Source: Jutongia hominis
GTDB lineage: Bacteria > Bacillota > Clostridia > Lachnospirales > Lachnospiraceae
Assembly: GCF_014384965.1 (NCBI RefSeq)
Contig: NZ_JACRSW010000017.1
Span: 1-20,525, forward strand
Direction: 5' to 3'
Length of the DNA: 20,525 nt
This document shows positions 15,327 to 20,525 of this stretch, in pieces; within the stretch, counting starts at the first letter, position 1; each line of letters starts with the position of its first letter. A program made the translations under genes and the position numbers. The notes under the pieces were generated by a model, which made no database searches, had not been told where the DNA came from, and saw only the letters and a list, made by a program, of their open reading frames with translations.

Positions 15327-16457
15327 ATGGATACAGCAATTAAATTTTTATATCTGAGTGAACCGGATATGATCAAAGCCGGAGTAAAGAACATGAAGGA
15401 ATGTGTTGATGTGATGGAAGATCTTTTAGTCACATTAAACAAGGGAGATTATGTGATGGGTGGCAAGAACCACAACTCCCATGGATGTATGGTTACATTT
15501 TATGATGATCCTAAGTTCCCGGGTATGCCAAAGAATGCCGATGACAGACGTTTTATGGCGATGCCGGCTTATCTTGGTGGCAGATACCAGATGGCTGGTA
15601 TGAAATGGTATGGTTCTAATGTCGATAACAAAGCAAAAGGACTTCCAAGATCGATCTTAATGATGATGTTAAATGACAAAGATACAGGAGCACCTTTAGC
15701 TTTGATGTCAGCAAACCTTGTCAGTTCCTATCGTACCGGTGGAATTCCGGGAGTAGGTGCAAAGTATCTGGCAAGAAAGGATGCAACCACCGTATCAGTG
15801 ATCGGACCGGGCGTTATGGGAAAAACTTCGCTGGCAGCATTTCTGAGTGTATGCCCGAATCTGGACACTGTTAAGATCAAAGGCCGCGGACGCAGATCGA
15901 TTGATGCGTTGATCGATTTTATCAAAGCAGAATATCCGCAGGTGAAGAACATAGAAGTGTGTGATTCGGTAGAAGAAGCGGTAAAAGACAGTGATATTAT
16001 CAGTTTTACCACAACGGTTCGTGATGATGAGGCATCTTTCCCTTATATCAATGAGAAATGGATCAAAAAGGGAGCTTTGATCAGTATGCCGTCGGCAGCA
16101 CGTTTTGATGATGAGTTTCTGGCAAACCGCTGCAAGTTAGTCGTAGATAATTACAAATTATATGAAGCATGGGAAGAGGAGTACCCATATCCAAGCTATA
16201 AGGAAGTACAAATTATTGGTACAAAATTTACAGATTTAAAACATGAAGGAAAAATCAAACGAGAAGACATTATTGACATTGCTGACATTATTACCGGAAA
16301 ACATCCGGGCAGAGAAAGTGACGATGAGATTATCGTCTATTCGGTCGGTGGAATGCCGGTAGAAGATATCGCATGGGGCGGTACGATATATCGAAATGCT
16401 TTAGAGCAGGGAATCGGTATTGAATTGCCATTATGGGACAAACCGGACATGGCATAA
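15327..16457 (+). CDS. Ornithine cyclodeaminase / mu-crystallin family protein
   Basis: This is a 376-residue cytoplasmic protein. The N-terminal part carries MAMPAYLGG and MAGMKWYGSN, and the centre has LVSSYRTGGIPGVGAKYLAR followed by a Rossmann motif, VIGPGVMGK (about residues 154-162). These are hallmarks of the ornithine cyclodeaminase/mu-crystallin family. Family members deaminate ornithine, reduce pyrroline-2-carboxylate to proline, or make N-alkyl amino acids. Close relatives are, as I recall, labelled tyramine oxidase subunit B in some annotations. After a flavin dehydrogenase, a ketimine reductase that converts the imine to an L-amino acid is a sensible guess. The ribosome binding site is CAGGAGGGC. 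The last codons and stop (DKPDMA-stop) are repeated downstream. Confidence 0.85.
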   Translation: MDTAIKFLYLSEPDMIKAGVKNMKECVDVMEDLLVTLNKGDYVMGGKNHNSHGCMVTFYDDPKFPGMPKNADDRRFMAMPAYLGGRYQMAGMKWYGSNVDNKAKGLPRSILMMMLNDKDTGAPLALMSANLVSSYRTGGIPGVGAKYLARKDATTVSVIGPGVMGKTSLAAFLSVCPNLDTVKIKGRGRRSIDALIDFIKAEYPQVKNIEVCDSVEEAVKDSDIISFTTTVRDDEASFPYINEKWIKKGALISMPSAARFDDEFLANRCKLVVDNYKLYEAWEEEYPYPSYKEVQIIGTKFTDLKHEGKIKREDIIDIADIITGKHPGRESDDEIIVYSVGGMPVEDIAWGGTIYRNALEQGIGIELPLWDKPDMA

Positions 16458-16501
16458 AGATATGAAAATGCCACGATCGGACAAACCGGACATGGCATAA
16501 A
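16436..16501 (+). repeat. 23-bp exact direct repeat of the gene's 3' end
   Basis: Bases 16436-16458, which hold the last codons and stop of the cyclodeaminase-family gene, recur without mismatch at 16479-16501, 43 bases later. The second copy would read the same D-K-P-D-M-A-stop. It is a recent tandem duplication by base identity, and leaves a spare copy of the end inside the gap before the AraC gene. Confidence 0.93.
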
Positions 16502-16540
16502 AGCAGCGATCCAATTGTTCTCTCAGAAAAGAGGGCATTT

Positions 16541-17359
16541 ATGAAAAACACAATTTTACCTGTACAGCCAAGTCTTTTACTTATGACAGATGGCTATCAA
16601 AGAATCGATTCCAATCTGGATGGAATTTCTCATTTTTATCATTATTCCGTCAAAGATGGAAAAGGAAAAGGCTTTCATGCAGTTCCGGATGGAAGCACAG
16701 ATCTTCTTTTTGAGATCAGTGAGCATGGTGTCAGTACATACATGGGTGGAACGGTTTTGCAGGTAAAAGAATGGGAAATGGAAGAAGATTGTACTTATTT
16801 TGGAGTTCGTTTTCTCCCGGGAAAAGCCCTTTTTCCTCAGGGAATGACGATAGGAGATGTAGTGGATGCAGATGTATGTGTAGAGAATCAGGATCTTGCC
16901 GGCAACCTTGCTGAAAAGATTGCCTTAGAGAAGGATTTTCAAAAGCAGGCAGCTATTTTTTCGGATTATTATATTCGCGTTAAAGCACAGCAGCTGCCAA
17001 GAGAAAATAGTTCTGCTGAGATTGAGAAGTTTATTCGAAGAAAAATGTATGAGACAGCAGGAAATATTTCGATCGCTGAACTTGCGAAGCAGAGTGGATA
17101 TTCTGCTTGTTATATCCGTCGGTGTTTTGAGACAGTACATGGCATTTCTCCGAAAGTATTCGGAAAGTTTATCCGTTTTCAAAGAATGCTGCATTCCATC
17201 GGTGAAAATGCCGATCAGGCACAGATGGAAGCGCTGGCAGCAGATTGCGGCTATTATGATCAGTCGCATATGATGAAGGATTTTAAGAAGTTTTCAGGGA
17301 TGACACCGGATGGATATCGTAAAGAGCTTCTGACATTAGAGCAAAAGAAGGAGGCTTGA
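16541..17359 (+). CDS. AraC-family transcriptional regulator
   Basis: This is a 272-residue regulator. The C-terminal ~100 residues hold two helix-turn-helix units: ISIAELAKQSGYSACYIRRC (about residues 176-195), then a second with MEALAADCGYYDQSHMMKDF followed by GMTPDGYRKE, the AraC/XylS signature. The N-terminal part (FHAVPDGSTDLLFEI, then FGVRFLPGKALFP) matches the DUF6597-like sensor domain often seen in such regulators, from memory. It likely controls the neighbouring dehydrogenase, permease and P-II genes, perhaps sensing the substrate. The ribosome binding site is AGAGGGC. It lies 83 bases after the cyclodeaminase-family gene and 81 bases before the P-II gene. Confidence 0.88.
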   Translation: MKNTILPVQPSLLLMTDGYQRIDSNLDGISHFYHYSVKDGKGKGFHAVPDGSTDLLFEISEHGVSTYMGGTVLQVKEWEMEEDCTYFGVRFLPGKALFPQGMTIGDVVDADVCVENQDLAGNLAEKIALEKDFQKQAAIFSDYYIRVKAQQLPRENSSAEIEKFIRRKMYETAGNISIAELAKQSGYSACYIRRCFETVHGISPKVFGKFIRFQRMLHSIGENADQAQMEALAADCGYYDQSHMMKDFKKFSGMTPDGYRKELLTLEQKKEA

Positions 17360-17440
17360 TGAAAGCATTGAAAAGCGGGAAAAGAAATGACGGATAGCTT
17401 AAGAAAGATAGGCAGGAAAAGCAGTATGGAGGAAACATAT

Positions 17441-17785
17441 ATGAATTTATCAAAGATTGAAATTATTATTGGCATGTCAAAGTTTTCAGATCTCAAATCG
17501 GCATTAAGTAAAATTGGTGTCCGTGGAATGACTGTGATGCAGGTATTAGGCTGTGGTGTTGAAAAAGGAACCTACGAATTTGAAATTGAAACCAATGAAG
17601 AGATGGAACTTTTGCCAAAGCAGCAGATCAATATCGTTGTCGAAACAGAAAAGGTCGATGAGATCATCGAATTGGTAAAGCAGGAAATGTATACAGGACA
17701 CATTGGTGATGGCAAAATCTTTGTCTATGACATTACTAATGTGGTACGCATCCGTACCGGCGATGAAGGTGTTGATGCACTATAG
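17441..17785 (+). CDS. P-II family signalling protein with altered T-loop
   Basis: This is a 114-residue protein. The start at 17441 is chosen because ATGGAGGAAAC precedes it and MNLSKIEIIIG then aligns with other P-II proteins. An ATG 54 bases upstream would add a poor extension. The B-loop TGHIGDGKIF (85-94) and the C-terminal R103-I-R105-T-G are intact, so ATP/ADP binding is likely. The T-loop has the usual length but differs. Against E. coli GlnB, Tyr51 (uridylylation site) is Glu53, Gln39 (2-oxoglutarate/Mg contact) is Glu41, and Arg38 is Val40. It is therefore unlikely to be uridylylated and may not sense 2-oxoglutarate. It lies directly before an APC permease, not an AmtB ammonium channel. 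Confidence 0.9.
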   Translation: MNLSKIEIIIGMSKFSDLKSALSKIGVRGMTVMQVLGCGVEKGTYEFEIETNEEMELLPKQQINIVVETEKVDEIIELVKQEMYTGHIGDGKIFVYDITNVVRIRTGDEGVDAL

Positions 17786-17921
17786 TATAAGAGAGAGTCA
17801 AGCAAAACAATCAGAAAATGCATGATTATGCTTTTTGGGGACAGGGAAAAGACAGCATCAAGTGAATTGGGAAAAAGCGAAAGAAAAAATCTCAAAATGA
17901 GGAAAGGACAGGGGGAATTCT

Positions 17922-19331
17922 ATGGCAAAAAATGATAAAAAATTAGGTTTAGGAAGTGTTGTATCGATCTCAGTCGGACTTGTCATTGCAACAAGCTGTC
18001 TTGTTTCTTTAGGGCAGGGTGCCGGAACGATTGGTGTTGTTTTCATCGGTGCGATGATCTTTGCCTGTCTTTTGAACATGACAACAGTAGCGTCTCTTTC
18101 GGAGCTGAATGCTTTGATGCCCAATACGACAGGCGGACTTGCACAATATACATTAGCAAGTATGGGTCCTTTTCCTACTTTGATCTCTATGGTAGGTGGC
18201 TATCTTTTGTGCAATATTCTTTCTTCCGGTGTTGAGGCTTCCATCTTTTCTTATGCGATGGCAGAAACAATTCCATTACCGATTCCAAGCATTGCCTATA
18301 CATTTGTCATGACTGTTATAGTCATGATCGCCAATTTGTATGGAGTGGATATGTTTGCGAAAATCCAAAATCTGGTTGCTTTTCTGCTCGTTGGTTCCAT
18401 GGTTGTTATGGGAGCAATCGGAATGTTGGGACTTGGAACAGGACACATGGTACATCAGCCTCTTTCGATGGCAAGTGATTTTAAAGATGTCGTTTCGATG
18501 GCAGCAGTTGCATTCTGGCTTTTTATTGGTGCAGAATATGTCATTCCGGTATCAAAGGATGTTAAGAATGCCAAAAGAAATGTGCCGCTTGGCATGATGA
18601 TCGGCTTAGGACTTATCTGTCTGGTTCAGTCGATCATGGTATTGGGCTTTCATAATTATACAGCATGGGATGAGCTTGCTAACTCAGCAGCACCGCATTT
18701 GCTATATGGTTACAATCTGCTGGGAACCGGTGGAAAAGTCTGGATGACCTTTGTAGCGGCACTTGCAGTTGTCAGTACACAAAACTCAACAGTAAACGGA
18801 CTTGCACGTATCAGCCAGGGTATGGCTAAGATGAATATGATGCCACAGATCTTTGCCAAAAAGAATAAAAAGAATGTTCCGTGGTTTGGCGTGATTTTTG
18901 TCAGTGCATTTATTTTTCTCTTTGCACTTCTGAGTAATGGTTCATCAGATGCGATTTCCTTTTTGATCTTAGTAGGATCCGTCTTTTGGATGATTTCATA
19001 CATATTGGCACATATCGACGTGCTGATTCTTCGCAAAAGACTGCCCAAAGCGCCACGTTCCTTTAAAGTGCCATGTGGAAAGCTTTTCCCGATCATTGGA
19101 ATCATTGGAACTGTATATATGGTATTGAATATATCGTCTGACCCGACAGAGAGAAACCAGATCTGGCTTGTAACAGCAGTAGTCTTTCTGATCCTTGCGA
19201 TCTATTCCTTCTTCTGGATTAAATATAAAATGAAGATGAAGGTCTTTAAGAGTGTGCCACTTGAAAAAGTAATGGCAATGGAGAGTGACGCATATTATCT
19301 GGCGAGAAAGCAGCGTGGCTTGTGGCGGTGA
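17922..19331 (+). CDS. APC-family amino-acid permease
   Basis: This is a 469-residue integral membrane protein with about twelve hydrophobic helices, the usual length for the family. The first helix region (LGSVVSISVGLVIATSCLVSLGQGAGTIG) matches the glycine-rich unwound TM1 substrate site of APC transporters, and LNALMPNTTGGLAQYTLASMG matches the conserved TM2-TM3 region. It most likely imports an amino acid or amine by proton or sodium symport or by exchange. The dehydrogenase operon just upstream suggests that the imported compound is the dehydrogenase substrate, which is inference. The ribosome binding site is CAGGGGGAAT. The 136 bases before it hold no ORF and only a weak GCAT-GATT-ATGC hairpin with five T. 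Confidence 0.9.
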   Translation: MAKNDKKLGLGSVVSISVGLVIATSCLVSLGQGAGTIGVVFIGAMIFACLLNMTTVASLSELNALMPNTTGGLAQYTLASMGPFPTLISMVGGYLLCNILSSGVEASIFSYAMAETIPLPIPSIAYTFVMTVIVMIANLYGVDMFAKIQNLVAFLLVGSMVVMGAIGMLGLGTGHMVHQPLSMASDFKDVVSMAAVAFWLFIGAEYVIPVSKDVKNAKRNVPLGMMIGLGLICLVQSIMVLGFHNYTAWDELANSAAPHLLYGYNLLGTGGKVWMTFVAALAVVSTQNSTVNGLARISQGMAKMNMMPQIFAKKNKKNVPWFGVIFVSAFIFLFALLSNGSSDAISFLILVGSVFWMISYILAHIDVLILRKRLPKAPRSFKVPCGKLFPIIGIIGTVYMVLNISSDPTERNQIWLVTAVVFLILAIYSFFWIKYKMKMKVFKSVPLEKVMAMESDAYYLARKQRGLWR

Positions 19332-19345
19332 CCGGATACAAGGCA

Positions 19346-19446
19346 TAAACACTGGATTTGTCGCAGGTGAGCTTTCCCTTATTGTTTCCCTTGTGTTATA
19401 TCGTCCCACCGGTGTTTACGAACTATGATAAGGGAAAATACAAGGG
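19346..19446 (+). other. Stretch with interleaved complementary segments (possible structured 3' UTR)
   Basis: Just after the permease stop codon, three complementary pairs cross one another. TAAACACTGG (19346) pairs with CCGGTGTTTA (19409-19418, one G-U). TTTCCCTTAT (19373) pairs perfectly with ATAAGGGAAA (19428-19437). CCCTTGT (19388) pairs with ACAAGGG (19440-19446). Because their order is interleaved, they can form only a pseudoknot or alternative hairpins. No ORF is supported here. It may be a regulatory 3' end, a degenerate second terminator, or chance in low-complexity sequence. Confidence 0.45.
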
Positions 19447-19449
19447 CAA

Positions 19450-19483
19450 AAAAAGCTCTCTGTGCAATGCACAGGAGCTTTTT
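19450..19483. terminator. Bidirectional intrinsic terminator between convergent genes
   Basis: AAAAAGCTC-T-CTGTGC (19450-19465) pairs with GCACAG-GAGCTTTTT (19469-19483) across a three-base AAT loop, with one bulged T. The A-run on one side and the T-run on the other make it work on both strands. It lies between the permease gene (ending 19331) and the lipoprotein gene on the other strand (ending 19496). Confidence 0.93.
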
Positions 19484-19495
19484 ATATGTAGACCT

Positions 19496-20398
19496 CTATT
19501 TATTTGTGCTGTCTGCATCAATTACAGACTGAATCTGCTTCATAAGAGCATCATAGTTGTCCTTGTTATCAATTCCGCCGAGCATTGGTTCGCCTACAAT
19601 ATTGCCATTTCTGTCAACAAGTATAGTTGTTGGAAAGGCCATGATTTCTGAGGCATATTTACCGGCAGCACTAGAGGAGTCAATTGACAGATTACGATAT
19701 TTGACACCCTGGCTTTCAAGAACAGAGGCAGCCTCTTTGATAGCTGTTTTATTGCCATCGAAGGTCTCAGTGTTGATGCCAACAACTTCTCCGCCCATTG
19801 ATTTGATAGCATCATTTAATTCGTTAAGCTTGGATAATTCAGCGACACATGGTTTGCAGCCGGTAAACCAGAAATTGACGACTGTTACTGCATTACCGGA
19901 AAACAGGCTGTCATCAACCTTATTGCCATCAAAATCCTCACCGGAAAAATCACTGAATACAGATGAGGCTTTAGAGCTGTCCTTCTTGTTATCGTCTGAT
20001 GATGTATTTTTGTTTTCAAGCTCTGCTATCTGTTCCTCGATTTTTCGTATGGTTTCGATATCCTCATTAAGTGTTTTAAGCTCATCGTCTGTGAATGAAT
20101 TCTTGTTTGATTCTACGGTACTGGCAAGATAATCAGCATAATTTCCGTTTGGATCGGCGTCACTTTTGTTCATCATGCCAAATGCCTTGTTCCACACATC
20201 AGCGTGATCTGCAAAAAGCTGATTTTCCTGCTGATATAAATCATTAAGCCTGGAATCTGATTTGCCGGATGCTTTTGAGCCGGCTTCAGTCTGAGTGTTC
20301 TTAGAATCTGTTGTGGAAGCTTGCTTTACGCCACATGCTGTAAGTGATAATGCTATGCAGAGTGTAAAAATAGAAATAAATGATAATTTGTTTTTCAT
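19496..20398 (-). CDS. TlpA/thioredoxin-like lipoprotein
   Basis: This is a 300-residue exported protein. The signal peptide ends in the lipobox LTAC with Cys22 as the lipidation site, so it is tethered to the outer face of the membrane. A serine/aspartate/lysine-rich linker and a helical region (about residues 45-150) follow. Then comes a thioredoxin-fold AhpC-TSA/Redoxin domain with WFTGCKPC (Cys181 and Cys184, C-K-P-C) and a cis-proline segment, MAFPTTILVDRNG. Such proteins reduce or exchange disulfides outside the cell. The upstream 120 bases are identical to those of LRR gene 1, and the ribosome binding site GGAGAAAT begins at the repeat edge. It is convergent with the permease gene. Confidence 0.92.
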   Translation of the reverse strand: MKNKLSFISIFTLCIALSLTACGVKQASTTDSKNTQTEAGSKASGKSDSRLNDLYQQENQLFADHADVWNKAFGMMNKSDADPNGNYADYLASTVESNKNSFTDDELKTLNEDIETIRKIEEQIAELENKNTSSDDNKKDSSKASSVFSDFSGEDFDGNKVDDSLFSGNAVTVVNFWFTGCKPCVAELSKLNELNDAIKSMGGEVVGINTETFDGNKTAIKEAASVLESQGVKYRNLSIDSSSAAGKYASEIMAFPTTILVDRNGNIVGEPMLGGIDNKDNYDALMKQIQSVIDADSTNK

Positions 20399-20405
20399 GA
20401 GTAAT

Positions 20406-20525
20406 TTCTCCTATCTCAATATTTGAAATTTGTCAATATATCTCTCCGATATATTTTGTTTTTTATATTCAATACCTAACGGTATGAATGACTTATTGTT
20501 TCTGTTGATTCATTTTCTGATATAT
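20406..20525 (-). repeat. Right copy of the perfect 120-bp terminal inverted repeat
   Basis: This is the exact reverse complement of bases 1-120 and runs to the window edge. It is the upstream region of the lipoprotein gene, and identity with the left copy ends at AGGAGAA, within that gene's ribosome binding site. The dyads are at 20435-20455 and 20472-20485. No recombinase or transposase gene lies between the two copies. Confidence 0.97.

Noticed and set aside
19557..20132. 191-codon plus-strand ORF opposite the lipoprotein gene
   Set aside because: It is antisense to a protein with a clear lipobox and CxxC thioredoxin motif, and has no ribosome binding site or recognisable domain.
1..20525. 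Window as a transposon or insertion element with terminal inverted repeats
   Set aside because: No transposase, integrase or resolvase gene is present, the genes look like ordinary chromosomal operons, and target-site duplications cannot be seen because the window ends inside the repeats.

Overview
The window looks like chromosomal DNA of a low-GC gut Clostridium-group bacterium, most likely a member of the Lachnospiraceae. This rests on AT-rich sequence, strong GGAGG-type ribosome binding sites, tandem BspA-type leucine-rich-repeat (LRR) surface proteins, and an anaerobe-style iron-sulfur flavin dehydrogenase cluster. The genus cannot be named from the sequence alone.

Layout. (1) Positions 1-120 and 20406-20525 are a perfect 120-bp inverted repeat at the two ends of the window. 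Each copy ends at the Shine-Dalgarno sequence of an inward-facing gene for an exported protein: an LRR protein on the left and a TlpA/thioredoxin-like lipoprotein on the right. (2) Positions 125-11038 are a one-directional cluster of exported proteins. It holds three large LRR paralogues, a small membrane-anchored SurA-N-like protein, an exported protein of unknown function, a fourth, shortened LRR paralogue and a two-helix membrane protein. The three large paralogues are each followed by a nearly identical ~160-nt spacer that ends in a conserved hairpin. (3) Positions 11039-11406 are a promoter and a structured leader that ends in an intrinsic terminator. (4) Positions 11407-16457 encode a split HcnABC/LhpBEF-like amino-acid dehydrogenase: a small [2Fe-2S] subunit, a FAD/NAD-type subunit with extra [4Fe-4S] motifs, a stand-alone BFD ferredoxin and a DAO-type FAD subunit. 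These are followed by an ornithine-cyclodeaminase/mu-crystallin family protein that has its own promoter and terminator-like leader. (5) Positions 16541-19331 encode an AraC-type regulator, a P-II signalling protein with an altered T-loop, and an APC amino-acid permease. (6) A structured stretch and a bidirectional terminator separate the permease from the convergent thioredoxin-like lipoprotein gene.

How it may work together (inference). The permease imports an amino acid, imino acid or amine. The flavin/iron-sulfur complex oxidises it, and the cyclodeaminase-family protein acts on the resulting imine or keto product. AraC and the leader attenuators control expression, and P-II may gate the permease. 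The exported LRR cluster and the thiol-redox lipoprotein are linked by the shared 120-bp upstream sequence. The most unusual points are the terminal inverted repeat (a possible ~20-kb invertible segment, or a repeat-bounded contig), the LRR spacers that are more conserved than the coding sequence beside them, and a P-II protein paired with an APC permease.
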